A program made the position numbers and the translations under genes. Below are positions 7,785 through 16,319 of a DNA stretch of 64,000 nucleotides, piece by piece (position 1 is the first letter of the stretch; each line of letters starts with the position of its first letter). Below the pieces are notes generated by a model. The model was not told the origin of the DNA and did no database searches. It saw only the letters and a program-made list of their open reading frames with translations. The stretch is from Parafrankia sp041008525 (GTDB lineage: Bacteria; Actinomycetota; Actinomycetes; Frankiales; Frankiaceae), in NCBI RefSeq assembly GCF_041008525.1, contig NZ_JBFLUG010000015.1, positions 27,937 to 91,936 of the forward strand. Reading direction: 5' to 3'.

Positions 7785-9766
7785 TTGTCTCCCTCCGATC
7801 CGAGCTCGCTGCGGCCGACTTCGCCGGAGCCGCCGATGGCCTTGATGTCTTCCGTGGTGAGCTCGGTGCCGACGCTGGTGCCGTCGACGAGCCGGGTGAA
7901 CACCGCCGCCAGCTCGACCGCCCGGAAGGGCAGGCCGCGGGTCTGGGTGTAGCCGACCGGCTCGATCTGGCAGTGCATCCGCAGCAGGCCGCCGAGCTGC
8001 CCGAGGTTCATCTCCGGGACGAGCACGGTGTCGTAGGCGGCCAGGACCGACGCGAGGTTGGCCGGCAGCGGGTTGAGGTAGCGCAGGTGCGCCTGGGCGA
8101 TGGCCAGCCCCTGGTCGCGGACGAGCCGGCAGGCCGCGCCGATCGGACCGTAGGTGGAACCCCAGCCGATGACGAGCAGCTTCGCGCCGGATCCGGGCGG
8201 GCCGCTCGGGTCGTCGACCTCCAGCAGCGGGACGTCGATGCCGTCCACCTTGTTCTGGCGGGTGCGGACCATCAGGTCGTGGTTGTCGGCGTCGTGCGAG
8301 ATCTCGCCGCTGCCGTCGGCCTTCTCCAGACCACCGATGCGGTGCTCCAGACCGGGGGTGCCGGGGATGGCCAGCGGGCGGGCGAGGGTGCGCGGGTCAC
8401 GCTTGTACGGGTGGAACGCGGGCTTGCCGTCCTTGCCGACGCCGTTCGGCTCGGTGGCGAACTCGATGCCCAGGTCGGGCAGCTCACTGACGTCCGGCAC
8501 CTTCCACGGCTCGCTGCCGTTGGCGATGTAGGAGTCGGAGAGCAGGATGACCGGGGTCCGCCGCTCGAGGGCGATCTTCGCCGCCTCGAACGCGGCGGCG
8601 AAGCAGTCCGCCGGGCTCTGTGCCGCGAGCACCGGCAGCGGGGCCTCGCCGTGCCGCCCGTAGAGGGCCTGCAGCAGGTCCGACTGCTCGGTCTTGGTCG
8701 GCAGACCGGTGGACGGGCCACCGCGCTGCACGTTGACGATGACCAGCGGCAGCTCCAGCGAGATCGCCAGGCCGATCGCCTCGCCCTTGAGCGCCATGCC
8801 CGGGCCGGAGGTGACGGTGACGCCGAGCATGCCGGCGAACGAGCCGCCGATCGCCGCGCCGATCGCCGCGATCTCGTCCTCCGCCTGGTAGGAGCGGACG
8901 TCGTGCGAGATGAGCTTGCTCAGCTCGTGCAGGACGTCGGTGGCGGGGGTGATCGGGTACGCGCCGAGGAACAGCGGCATCCCGGCCTGGTGCGCGGCGG
9001 CGACGAGGCCGAACGCGATGGCCCGGTTGCCGCGCATGTGCCGGTAGTTGCCCGGGGGCAGCGCGGCCGGCTTCACCTCGTAGGAGACCGCGAAGGCCTC
9101 GGTGGTGTCGCCGTAGTCCACGCCCGCGCGCAGCGCCGCGAGGTTGCCGGCGAGGATCTCCGGCGGCTTCTTCGCGAAGCGCTTCTCCAGGTAGGCGATC
9201 GTGCTCTCGACCGGCTGGTTGAACATCCAGGACACCAGGCCGAGCGCGAACATGTTCTTCGTGCGGGCGGCGTCCTTGCGCTTCAGGCCCAGGCCGTCGG
9301 TGGCGCCGACGGCGAGCCCGGTGAGGTCGACCGCGTGCACGATGTAGTTGCTCAGCGAGCCGTCGGTCAGCGGGTCGGAGTCGTAGCCGGCCTTCTCCAG
9401 CGAGCGCACGTTGAACGCGCCGGAGTCGACGAGCAGCACGCCGCCGGGCCGCAGGTCCTTCAGCGTGGCCTTCAGCGCCGCCGGGTTCATGGCGACGAGG
9501 ACGTCGGGCTGGTCACCGGGGGTGGTGATGTCGTGGTCGGCGACGTGCAGCTGGTAGCTGGACACACCGCCGACGGTGCCTGCTGGCGCCCGGATCTCGG
9601 CGGGGAAGTCGGGCAGGGTCGCCACGTCGTTGCCGGCCTCGGCGGCCTGCGCACCGAAGCGGTCACCGGTGAGCTGCATGCCGTCGCCGGAGTCACCGGC
9701 GAACCGGATGACGACTCCCTTAAGCCGGCGTACCCGCGGGTCGGGCTGTTCGAGCTCGGTTGTCAT
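7781..9766 (-). CDS. korA: 2-oxoacid:ferredoxin oxidoreductase alpha subunit (gamma-alpha fusion)
   Basis: A 661-aa subunit with the gamma domain (VVIRFAGDSGDGMQLTGD, roughly residues 15-200) fused in front of the alpha pyrimidine-binding domain (GAYPITPATDVLHELS, QAEDEIAAIGAAIGGSFAG) and a C-terminal transketolase-like domain. This is the standard actinobacterial KorA layout. It pairs with KorB. The ATG at 9766 lies inside the 3' end of nifS, overlapping by 47 bp in another frame, which is long for this operon. Upstream in-frame starts would give an unconserved leader and were rejected. Confidence 0.93.
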   Translation of the reverse strand: MTTELEQPDPRVRRLKGVVIRFAGDSGDGMQLTGDRFGAQAAEAGNDVATLPDFPAEIRAPAGTVGGVSSYQLHVADHDITTPGDQPDVLVAMNPAALKATLKDLRPGGVLLVDSGAFNVRSLEKAGYDSDPLTDGSLSNYIVHAVDLTGLAVGATDGLGLKRKDAARTKNMFALGLVSWMFNQPVESTIAYLEKRFAKKPPEILAGNLAALRAGVDYGDTTEAFAVSYEVKPAALPPGNYRHMRGNRAIAFGLVAAAHQAGMPLFLGAYPITPATDVLHELSKLISHDVRSYQAEDEIAAIGAAIGGSFAGMLGVTVTSGPGMALKGEAIGLAISLELPLVIVNVQRGGPSTGLPTKTEQSDLLQALYGRHGEAPLPVLAAQSPADCFAAAFEAAKIALERRTPVILLSDSYIANGSEPWKVPDVSELPDLGIEFATEPNGVGKDGKPAFHPYKRDPRTLARPLAIPGTPGLEHRIGGLEKADGSGEISHDADNHDLMVRTRQNKVDGIDVPLLEVDDPSGPPGSGAKLLVIGWGSTYGPIGAACRLVRDQGLAIAQAHLRYLNPLPANLASVLAAYDTVLVPEMNLGQLGGLLRMHCQIEPVGYTQTRGLPFRAVELAAVFTRLVDGTSVGTELTTEDIKAIGGSGEVGRSELGSEGDK

Positions 9767-10952
9767 CGCGAACCTCGTCTTGGATGGGGGTGCTCTGAGT
9801 AAGGGAGCGGACGCGCTGGACAGCGCGGGCCACCTGGTCCGCGGCGGTGCGGATCTCCTCGGGTGTCGTGGCGCGGCCCAGGCTGAAGCGCAGGCTCTCC
9901 CTGGCCTCGGCCGCGGTCCGGCCCATGGCCAGCAGGACGTGGGACGGAACATCCCCGCCGCCGCTGCAGGCCGAGCCGGCCGAGACCGCGACCTGCGGAA
10001 GGCATGCCTGGACGTCGTCGGCACCCGCGCCGACGAAGCGGAGGTTGACGGTGTTCGGCAGCCTGGCCCGCACCGGGCCGTTCAGTTCGACGGCGCCGCG
10101 GCCGAGCCGCTCGACGAGCAGCTCGGTCAGCTGCGCCACCAGCGTGCGCTGGCGCCTGCCGTCGTCCGTCATCGATGCGGCCGCGATGCGGGCGGCCGCG
10201 CCGAAGCCGGCGATCCCGGCGGTGTTGAGGGTGCCGGCCCGTCGGCCGCGTTCCTGCCCTCCCCCGTGCGCCCGCGGCGCGATGCGCGCCCAGGCGTCCC
10301 CCGACGCGACCAGCGCGCCGACGCCCTTGGGGCCGTACAGCTTGTGGGCGGACGCGACGGCCACATCGACGCCTGTCCGCTCGAGGCTGACCGGAATCCG
10401 CCCCAGGGCCTGGGTGACGTCGCTGAACAGCAGCGCGCCGGCGGAGTGCACGGGTTCGACCAGGGGCCGCAGGTCGTTCACGGCCCCGGTCTCGTTGTTG
10501 GCCGCCATCACCGCGACGAGCGCGACGTCGGGACCGAGCAGGCGGCGCAGGTCGTCGACGTCGATGGTGCCGTCGGGGTGGACGGCGATCCGCTCGGCGC
10601 GGGTGCCGGGCCCGGCCGCGGCCGCCGCGGCGGCGTCGGCGGCGCCGAGCACCGCGGGGTGCTCGGTCGCGCCGACGAGCACGCGGTGCCGGTCGGGCCC
10701 GGCGGCGGCGAGCGCCCCGCCGATCGCCAGGTTCGCCGCCTCCGTGGCTCCGGAGGTGAACACCACGTCGCGGGCACGCGCACCGGCGAGGGTGGCGACC
10801 TCCCGCCGGGCGCGCTCGACGATCCGGGTGACCTCCCGGCCCGGCCCGTGCCTGCTGGCCGGGTTGGCGAACTGGTCGGTGAACAGCGGAAGCATGACCT
10901 CGACCACGCGCGGGTCTACCGGGGTGGTCGCGTTGTGGTCGAGGTAGATCAT
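9720..10952 (-). CDS. nifS: cysteine desulfurase NifS
   Basis: A 410-aa PLP enzyme that takes sulfur from cysteine for nitrogenase Fe-S clusters. It begins MIYLDHNATTPVDP; the PLP lysine is Lys204 (SAHKLYGPKG) and the persulfide cysteine is Cys329 (SAGSACSGG), with the conserved EHPAVL histidine and TLNTAGI near them. The start (ATG 10952) overlaps the hesA stop (ATGA). The last ~16 residues are basic and unconserved and run into the korA coding region, so the true family part ends near residue 394. Confidence 0.95.
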   Translation of the reverse strand: MIYLDHNATTPVDPRVVEVMLPLFTDQFANPASRHGPGREVTRIVERARREVATLAGARARDVVFTSGATEAANLAIGGALAAAGPDRHRVLVGATEHPAVLGAADAAAAAAAGPGTRAERIAVHPDGTIDVDDLRRLLGPDVALVAVMAANNETGAVNDLRPLVEPVHSAGALLFSDVTQALGRIPVSLERTGVDVAVASAHKLYGPKGVGALVASGDAWARIAPRAHGGGQERGRRAGTLNTAGIAGFGAAARIAAASMTDDGRRQRTLVAQLTELLVERLGRGAVELNGPVRARLPNTVNLRFVGAGADDVQACLPQVAVSAGSACSGGGDVPSHVLLAMGRTAAEARESLRFSLGRATTPEEIRTAADQVARAVQRVRSLTQSTPIQDEVRDDNRARTARPAGTPA

Positions 10953-11881
10953 GTGGGCTCCTCGGCACCGGCACCGGCGCCGGTGTGCTCGGCGCAGGTC
11001 GGGCAGGCGGGGTCGCGCCGCACCCGCAGCGACTGGAAGTCCATGTCCCAGAGGTCGTACTGCAGCAGCCGGCCGCTGGCCGGCTCGCCGAACCGAGCGA
11101 TGATTTTGATCGCCTCGGTCGCGGCGAGGCAGCCAGCCAGGCCGGAGACGGCTCCGAGAACCGTGAACCCCAGGGGCTCCCAGGACGGGTCGCCCTCGGT
11201 GAACACGCAGCGCAGGCAGGGTGTCCCCGGCTCGACGACGAGCACGTTGCCCTCGGTGGCGTTCATCGCGGCGATGACCGCCGGGGTCCGCGACGCCACG
11301 CAGAGGTCGTTGAGCCGGTAGCGGTCGGGGAAGTTGTGGCGGGCGTCCACCACGACGTCCGCCTCGCCGACGAGCTGGCCAAGCTCGGGGAGCTCGGCCA
11401 GCTCGCGGTCGAAGGTGACGATCTCGACGCCCGGGTGGTGCGCGCGCAGAGTCTGCTCCGCGCAGGCCACCCGGGAGCCACCGATCCACTCGGGCCGCAT
11501 GAGGGTCTGCCGGTTGAGGTCGGGCTCCTCCAGCGGGCCCGGATGGACCAGGACCAGCCGACCGACCCCGGCGGCGGCGAGGTAGGTCGCCGCCGCCCCG
11601 CCGACGCCGCCGATACCCGCCACCAGCACGGTCGCGCGGCGCAACCGCTCCTGCGCGGCCGGGCCGAAGCCCGGTATCCCGAGCTGGCGGTCGTAGCGGC
11701 CCGGCCGCGCCGCGGGGGCGGGCCGGTCGCCGGCGAGCTGGTCGCCGGCGGCGAACCGCTGCCGCGGCGGCGCCGTCTGGGCGCCGGTGCCGGCGGGTGG
11801 CGCCTGGCGGGCGTCGACCTGCCCGGCCGGGGCGAACCCCGGCCGGACATCGCACGGGGTGACGATCATGCTGCTTTCCAT
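10949..11881 (-). CDS. hesA: HesA/MoeB/ThiF-family adenylyltransferase
   Basis: A 310-aa E1-like enzyme. VLVAGIGGVGG starts the nucleotide-binding fold, followed by LNRQTLMRPEWIG, DARHNFPDRYRLND and a CLRC pair; CPTC near the C-terminus completes a probable zinc site. HesA proteins sit in nif clusters of Frankia and heterocystous cyanobacteria and are thought to help molybdenum or sulfur delivery to the cofactor. ATG 11881 was chosen because AGGGAG precedes it; the first ~75 residues are a Pro/Ala-rich, unconserved extension. The stop overlaps the nifS start (ATGA). Confidence 0.88.
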   Translation of the reverse strand: MESSMIVTPCDVRPGFAPAGQVDARQAPPAGTGAQTAPPRQRFAAGDQLAGDRPAPAARPGRYDRQLGIPGFGPAAQERLRRATVLVAGIGGVGGAAATYLAAAGVGRLVLVHPGPLEEPDLNRQTLMRPEWIGGSRVACAEQTLRAHHPGVEIVTFDRELAELPELGQLVGEADVVVDARHNFPDRYRLNDLCVASRTPAVIAAMNATEGNVLVVEPGTPCLRCVFTEGDPSWEPLGFTVLGAVSGLAGCLAATEAIKIIARFGEPASGRLLQYDLWDMDFQSLRVRRDPACPTCAEHTGAGAGAEEPT

Positions 11882-11937
11882 GAAGGCTCCCTGTGCTGGC
11901 GTGGTGTGGTCGGTCGGGGCGATCTGATCGCGGGAGG

Positions 11938-12558
11938 TCAGGAGACGAGGGCGACGCGCCCGATCTCCGGCAGGTTCTCCTTGATCCGCTTCTCGATCAC
12001 CGCGGTGACGGTGGCCGAGGCGCTGGAGCACCCGTTGCAGGCACCGGTGAGGCGGATGTGCACCTCGGCGGTGCCGGGCTGCCCGTTGCCGGCGAGCACG
12101 GTGACGACCTGCACGTCGCCGCCGTCGCCCTGCAGGAACGGCCGGATCTCGGTGATGACGTCCTCGACCTGCGCGCGCAGCTGCGCGTCGGCCTCGGCCC
12201 GCTCGGGCTCGTCCGGCGTCCCGAAGCTGTTGCCGCAGCCGCAGGAGCTGGAGGCGTTCGGGTTGGTGAAGGTGAAGCCGGAGGAGGTCAGCGACTCCAC
12301 GTAGTCGATCCGCAGACCGCGGAGGTGACCGATCATCGAGTTGTGGATGAAGACGTCGAAGCCGTCCTCGTTGATGACGATGTCGTCGTTCTCCGCGCTC
12401 GGCGTCAGCGCCAGGGCGTAGGTGAAGCCGGAGCACCCGCCCGGGTTCACGCCGACCCGCAGGCCGAAACCGGCCGTCTCGGCGCTGCCGCCGATCAGGG
12501 AGCGCACCTGCTGGCGGGCCCGCTCGGTCAGTTCGATGGTGCTCGGGGCGAGGGTCAT
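11938..12558 (-). CDS. HesB/IscA - NifU C-terminal (Nfu) fusion Fe-S carrier
   Basis: A 206-aa two-domain Fe-S carrier. Residues 5-112 are an A-type (HesB/IscA) domain with all three cluster cysteines: Cys42 (GGCSG), Cys106 and Cys108 (CGCG). Residues ~125-206 are an Nfu domain with CxxC at Cys174/Cys177 (ACNGC). Frankia nif clusters are usually described with separate hesB-like and nifU-like ORFs; here they are one polypeptide in the NfuA layout, but with an intact rather than degenerate A-type domain. It should take clusters assembled with NifS sulfur and hand them to NifB or NifH. It overlaps nifB by four bases. Confidence 0.9.
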   Translation of the reverse strand: MTLAPSTIELTERARQQVRSLIGGSAETAGFGLRVGVNPGGCSGFTYALALTPSAENDDIVINEDGFDVFIHNSMIGHLRGLRIDYVESLTSSGFTFTNPNASSSCGCGNSFGTPDEPERAEADAQLRAQVEDVITEIRPFLQGDGGDVQVVTVLAGNGQPGTAEVHIRLTGACNGCSSASATVTAVIEKRIKENLPEIGRVALVS

Positions 12559-14393
12559 GACCGGGCTACCTCCAGGTCGGCGCCGTCGGTGTGGGCGCTG
12601 TCGGTGCGAGAGCTGTCGGTGCGGCAGCCGTCGGTACGGGAGCCGCCCGCGTGGTCGGCACCATGGCCGGAGCAGTCACCGCCCCGGCCTCCCTTCCCGG
12701 CGCCAGCTCCGGAGCAGGAGCCGGCGCCGGGCCGGACGTGGACCGCGAACGCGAACGGGTCCTCGTCCATCAGGTCCGGGTCGAGCAGGTCGACGTCGAC
12801 CAGCTCGCCACCGCGAACCTCAAGGTCCAGCTCAGCGGCGACGTCGGTCGGGGAAGTACCGGCGTCGCCGGAGCCGTCTGTGGGGGCGGCCGCGGCGCGC
12901 GCCGCCGTGATGCGGGCGCCGGCCGCGGCAACAGCCGTCTCGATCAGTTCGTAGACCTCGATCGGCTCGATGCCGGCGTCCTCCAGCGCGTCGTACGGGC
13001 CCGGGCCGATCTTGCTGCACAGGACGGCGGCGCAGTCGGAGAGCATCGCGATGGTCTTGTCGAGCACCGAGGCGCCGTCACCGCATTCGGACGGGCCCTC
13101 GCAGTAGCGCTGGACGTCACGGGTCTGGACGAGGCTGGCCCAGTTGCGCCCGGCCTCGTAGATCCAGAACTCGCTGGCGTGCCCGAAGTGCTGGTTCACC
13201 ACGCCGCTGCCCTTGGTGGCGACGGCGACCAGGACGGTGTCGTCCGGCTTCGGGCCGCTGTCGGTGATGCGCAGCGTCTCGCGCTCGGTACGGTTCTCCG
13301 CGCGCGACCGCTCGATCTCGGCGTGCACGGCCTGCCGGCCGGCGAGGTCGTAGGCGATCTCGCGGCCCTGGTAGGTGTCCGGGGTGAACTCGTCGCCGCG
13401 GTCCTCGCCCAGCATGCCGACCGCGTCGGCCCGGCACTGCCGGCAGTGCCGCATCATGTTCATGTCGGCGCCGTCGACACCCGCGCAGCTGTCCTGCAGG
13501 GCCTTGAGCTCCTGGGCGGTGGGGCCGCGCTGGCCGGCCAGACCGAAGACGGTGCCGTGCTCCGGCGCCGAGACCAGTGGCATCACGTTGTGCAGGAAGG
13601 CGCCGAGCCCGCGGACGGTCTGCGAGACCTCGACGAGGTGCTCGTCGTTGACCCCGGGGATCAGCACCGAGTTGACCTTGGCGAGGATCTTGCGCTCGGC
13701 GAGCATCGCGAGCCCCTCGAGCTGGCGCTCGGAGAGGATCTTCGACGCCTCCCGCCCGGTGTACTTCTTCCCCTTGTAGGCGACCCAGGGGTAGATCCGC
13801 TCGCCGACCTCGGGGTCGATCATGTTGATCGTGATCGTGACGTGGTCGACGTTCAGGTCGGCGATGCGGTCGACGTGGTCGGGCAGGGTGAGCCCGTTCG
13901 TCGACAGGCACAGCTTGATGTCCGGGCAGTCCCGCGCGACCAGTTCCAGGGTGCGGAAGGTCCGCTTCGGGTTGGCCAGCGGGTCGCCCGGGCCGGCGAT
14001 GCCGAGCACGCTCATCTGCTTGATCTCGCTGGCGACCAGCTTGACCTTGGCGAGGGCGTCCTCGGGGGTGAGCAGGTCGCTGGTGACGCCGGGCCGGCTC
14101 TCGTTCGCGCAGTCGTACTTGCGGTTGCAGTAGTTGCACTGGATGTTGCAGCCGGGCGCCACGGCGACGTGCATCCGGGCGTAGAACTGGTGCGCCTCGG
14201 CGCTGTAACAGGGGTGGTTGGCGATCTTCTCGGCGATCTCCGGGTCGGTCGCCGGAGCGCTGCTGCCGCAGCTCGTCTTCGACGCGCAGCCGCCTCCGAG
14301 CGCCGCCGCGGCGGCGGACGTGGCGGACTGGCTGGGCACAGGCGCCGCCGGCGCGGTGGACAGCACCGGGAGCGCGACGGGCTCGCTGGTCAC
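12555..14393 (-). CDS. nifB: FeMo-cofactor precursor synthase NifB with long C-terminal tail
   Basis: A 612-aa radical-SAM enzyme that makes NifB-co, the Fe8S9C core of FeMo-co. The SAM cluster motif is CNIQCNYC (Cys82, 86, 89). Extra conserved cysteines (Cys62, Cys95, and HCRQC near 317-320) fit the K-cluster sites. Residues ~385-490 are a NifX/NafY-like domain (VNQHFGHASEFWIYE) that holds product. Past ~500 there is a low-complexity tail rich in Ala, Gly, Asp and Ser with several Cys/His and TD-x repeats, encoded partly by a 15-bp tandem repeat; most NifB proteins lack it. ATG overlaps nifZ (ATGA), and GTG/ATG alternatives inside are not better. Confidence 0.96.
   Translation of the reverse strand: MTSEPVALPVLSTAPAAPVPSQSATSAAAAALGGGCASKTSCGSSAPATDPEIAEKIANHPCYSAEAHQFYARMHVAVAPGCNIQCNYCNRKYDCANESRPGVTSDLLTPEDALAKVKLVASEIKQMSVLGIAGPGDPLANPKRTFRTLELVARDCPDIKLCLSTNGLTLPDHVDRIADLNVDHVTITINMIDPEVGERIYPWVAYKGKKYTGREASKILSERQLEGLAMLAERKILAKVNSVLIPGVNDEHLVEVSQTVRGLGAFLHNVMPLVSAPEHGTVFGLAGQRGPTAQELKALQDSCAGVDGADMNMMRHCRQCRADAVGMLGEDRGDEFTPDTYQGREIAYDLAGRQAVHAEIERSRAENRTERETLRITDSGPKPDDTVLVAVATKGSGVVNQHFGHASEFWIYEAGRNWASLVQTRDVQRYCEGPSECGDGASVLDKTIAMLSDCAAVLCSKIGPGPYDALEDAGIEPIEVYELIETAVAAAGARITAARAAAAPTDGSGDAGTSPTDVAAELDLEVRGGELVDVDLLDPDLMDEDPFAFAVHVRPGAGSCSGAGAGKGGRGGDCSGHGADHAGGSRTDGCRTDSSRTDSAHTDGADLEVARS
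12586..12645. repeat. 15-bp tandem repeat (4 copies) inside the nifB 3' end
   Basis: Four adjacent 15-bp units starting TCGGTGYGRG at 12586, 12601, 12616 and 12631 encode, on the minus strand, the five-residue repeats of the NifB tail (RTDGC, RTDSS, RTDSA-type). Being a multiple of three, copy-number changes would keep the frame. Confidence 0.8.
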
Positions 14394-14773
14394 GACAGCC
14401 CCTCCTCCTCGTCGGTGGTCCCGCTGGTCACGGCGGCGCTGCTGTCAGCCGCGGAACTCGTGGCATGGACGGCTTCCCCGTGGCGGGGCTCACCGTCCCG
14501 GTCATGGACGTCGCCGCCGGACGCGGATCCGCGGGGGTCCCGGGGCGCGGCCTCGAGCTCGCGCTCGAGAGCGCCGACGACCCTCCCGTTCTCGAACGCG
14601 ACGGCGTAGACGACGTGCTCCTGCAGGTAGAGACCGACGTTGATGACCTCGCCGCGGGTCCCCGGCTCGACCAGGATCTGGCCGGTGGCGATGTCCGGGT
14701 CCGGGAAGGTCCCGTCCTGGCGCAGCGCCTTGGTGGTCGCGACAACATCTCCGACATCGAAGGCGGACCTCAT
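14390..14773 (-). CDS. nifZ: nitrogen fixation protein NifZ
   Basis: A 127-aa accessory protein needed for maturation of the second P-cluster of MoFe protein. The conserved core is FDVGDVVATTKALRQDGT through PGTRGEVINVGLYLQ and VYAVAFENGRVVGALERELE (residues 5-72). The last ~50 residues are a variable Asp/Glu/Ser/Ala-rich tail. It sits between nifW and nifB with ATGA overlaps on both sides, so it is translated as part of one coupled string. Confidence 0.93.
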   Translation of the reverse strand: MRSAFDVGDVVATTKALRQDGTFPDPDIATGQILVEPGTRGEVINVGLYLQEHVVYAVAFENGRVVGALERELEAAPRDPRGSASGGDVHDRDGEPRHGEAVHATSSAADSSAAVTSGTTDEEEGLS

Positions 14774-15150
14774 CGGCTCTGCTCCTTCCCCTCTGGTCCC
14801 GCGGCTGCGGAGTGCTCGATCGTGATCGCGGACATCGGGACGAAGGCGGTGGGTTCCGGCGCGCGGTCCTTGAGGACCTTGAAGAGCCGGTGGTCCAGGG
14901 CCGTCGCCGTCGTGAAGGCCTCGTAGGCGCGGATGAGCGCGGCGCGGTAGTCGCGCAGCAGCTCCTCCGGCGCCGGCGACCCGGCCGCGTCGCCGTGCAG
15001 GGTGGCGATCTCGTCGGCGAAGTAGCGCAGGATGTGCAGCCGGTTCACGGCCACCACCCGCGGGTCGTAGTCGACGTCGAGCAGTTCGAAGTACTGCTCG
15101 GCGGTCGAGCAGCGGCGGAACTCGGCGAGCTGGCTGGCTGAGGTGGTCAC
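14770..15150 (-). CDS. nifW: nitrogenase-stabilizing/protective protein NifW
   Basis: A 126-aa NifW. The signature FRRCSTAEQYFELLDVDYDP and VNRLHILRYFADE match the family, which binds MoFe protein and helps its homocitrate insertion or oxygen tolerance. Length is close to the usual ~110 aa. ATG 15150 overlaps the upstream small ORF (ATGA) and the stop overlaps nifZ in the same way. Confidence 0.94.
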   Translation of the reverse strand: MTTSASQLAEFRRCSTAEQYFELLDVDYDPRVVAVNRLHILRYFADEIATLHGDAAGSPAPEELLRDYRAALIRAYEAFTTATALDHRLFKVLKDRAPEPTAFVPMSAITIEHSAAAGPEGKEQSR

Positions 15151-15404
15151 TGCCCCGCCCCCTTCGTCGCGCCGTTCGTCGCGCCGTTCCCAGTGCTGGC
15201 GCGCAGTTCGCCTTCCAGCAGCGCGATCTCGGCGTAGGCGTCGTAGGTCCGGCGGGCGAGGTCGAGGATGTTCTCCCAGCCGAGCGGCAGCTCCTCGGAA
15301 AGGTCGTGCAGGTCGAGCTTCAGCTGGGATGCTTTGCTGTTCAGCTTGCGCAGCCGGGTCTGCACGGCGGCCGCGTCGGTTCCGGTGCTCGTCTCAGGAG
15401 TCAT
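15147..15404 (-). CDS. CCE_0567-type small nif-associated metalloprotein (DUF683)
   Basis: An 85-aa helical protein corresponding to orf1 of the classic Frankia nif clusters. LRKLNSKASQLKLDLHDLSE and LPLGWENILDLARRTYDAY match DUF683, a two-helix family found beside nifX whose cyanobacterial member is a small metal-binding protein. A short Gly/Thr/Asn-rich tail follows. It overlaps the DUF269 gene by 11 bp and nifW by 4 bp. Its exact role in cofactor assembly is not known. Confidence 0.88.
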   Translation of the reverse strand: MTPETSTGTDAAAVQTRLRKLNSKASQLKLDLHDLSEELPLGWENILDLARRTYDAYAEIALLEGELRASTGNGATNGATKGAGQ

Positions 15405-15861
15405 CGCGGGCGACCTCCTTCCACTGGTCGACGTGCTTGACGGCGGCGGTGACGAAGGCCTCGCCGCGGGCGCCGAGGTCCTCCAGGGTGTTGAACCCGA
15501 AGCGCTGGACGTCCCGCAGGACGTCGGAGAGCACCACGAGCCGGCCGGCGAAGATGACCACCCGCCCGAAGCCCTCGTGGTTGAGGTCGAGAACGGTCGT
15601 CGTGACAGCGCCGGTCGCCTTCTCGATCGAGGCGGCGACCGCCTGGTAGAAGGACCGCACCCGCCCTTCGACCAAAGCGTCGATGTCGCAGGCGATGGCG
15701 ATCTGGCGCCGCTGCTCCCTGGTCAGGACGAACGGGCTGAGCAGGGCCTCGTCGGGGAGCCGGTCGAGGTTGCCGTAGGTGTCGCCGGCGCGGAGCTGGT
15801 CGACGAGGTCCCGCAGGAACCCCTCGGCCTTTGCGCCTGCCGCGTCTGCCGGTGCGGTCAT
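15394..15861 (-). CDS. NifX-associated nitrogen fixation protein (DUF269)
   Basis: A 155-aa protein matching the NifX-associated DUF269 family (orf3 in older Frankia maps). Conserved stretches are FLRDLVDQLRAGDTYGNLD, IDALVEGRVRSFYQAVA and GRVVIFAGRLVVLSDVLRDV. The family is found only with nitrogenase and usually sits after nifX; a role in FeMo-co handling is presumed. The start (ATG 15861) overlaps the nifX stop (ATGA); longer in-frame extensions into nifX were rejected. Confidence 0.92.
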   Translation of the reverse strand: MTAPADAAGAKAEGFLRDLVDQLRAGDTYGNLDRLPDEALLSPFVLTREQRRQIAIACDIDALVEGRVRSFYQAVAASIEKATGAVTTTVLDLNHEGFGRVVIFAGRLVVLSDVLRDVQRFGFNTLEDLGARGEAFVTAAVKHVDQWKEVARDDS

Positions 15862-16319
15862 GCCGTTCCTCCCATGGTCGTCGAGGTCGACGTGGCCGAA
15901 TCCGACGGGGACGACCCGGAGGCGACCGGGGTCCAGGCGGGAACTTCCTGCGGGACGTGCGCCCGCAGGATCTTGCGCAGCCACGGTGGCGGGCTGCCGG
16001 CGAGCACGTCGACGAACTTGGTGAGCAGGCCGTCGATCGGGGTGCCCTTCGGGACCTTCATCGGATGGATGCGGGCCTTGATGACCTTCGCCGCCGCGGT
16101 CCCGCCGATGTCGGAGACGTTGAGGATCGCGCAGTCGGTCACGGCGGCGAGCCGCGAGGCGATCTTGTCCTCCTCGTCGTCCTCCGCGGGCCCGAGCTCC
16201 CTGGTCTCGAACAGGCGGTAGCCCTCGGGGCCGACCTCGTACACGTCGAACCGGCGGCACCAGCCGAAGTGCTGGTCGACGGCGCTGCCGTCACCGGTCG
16301 CGAAGGCGATCTTCAACAT
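15858..16319 (-). CDS. nifX: FeMo-cofactor carrier NifX
   Basis: A 153-aa NifX that binds NifB-co or the VK-cluster between NifB and NifEN. MLKIAFATGDGSAVDQHFGW carries the conserved family start and the QHF metal-cluster motif, followed by the RFDVYEV strand and ILNVSDIGGTAAAKVIKA. The ATG at 16319 lies seven bases inside nifN; the upstream in-frame ATG (16334) is deeper inside nifN and less likely. Length is typical. Confidence 0.94.
   Translation of the reverse strand: MLKIAFATGDGSAVDQHFGWCRRFDVYEVGPEGYRLFETRELGPAEDDEEDKIASRLAAVTDCAILNVSDIGGTAAAKVIKARIHPMKVPKGTPIDGLLTKFVDVLAGSPPPWLRKILRAHVPQEVPAWTPVASGSSPSDSATSTSTTMGGTA

Noticed and set aside
7973..9802. A 609-codon plus-strand frame over korA
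   Set aside because: Antisense of a gene with clear TPP/oxidoreductase motifs; no ribosome site and no known domain.
12591..14609. A 672-codon open frame on the plus strand over nifB/nifZ
   Set aside because: It is the antisense shadow of nifB and nifZ; composition is Val/Gly/Arg-rich and lacks any family motif, as expected for the reverse strand of GC-biased genes.
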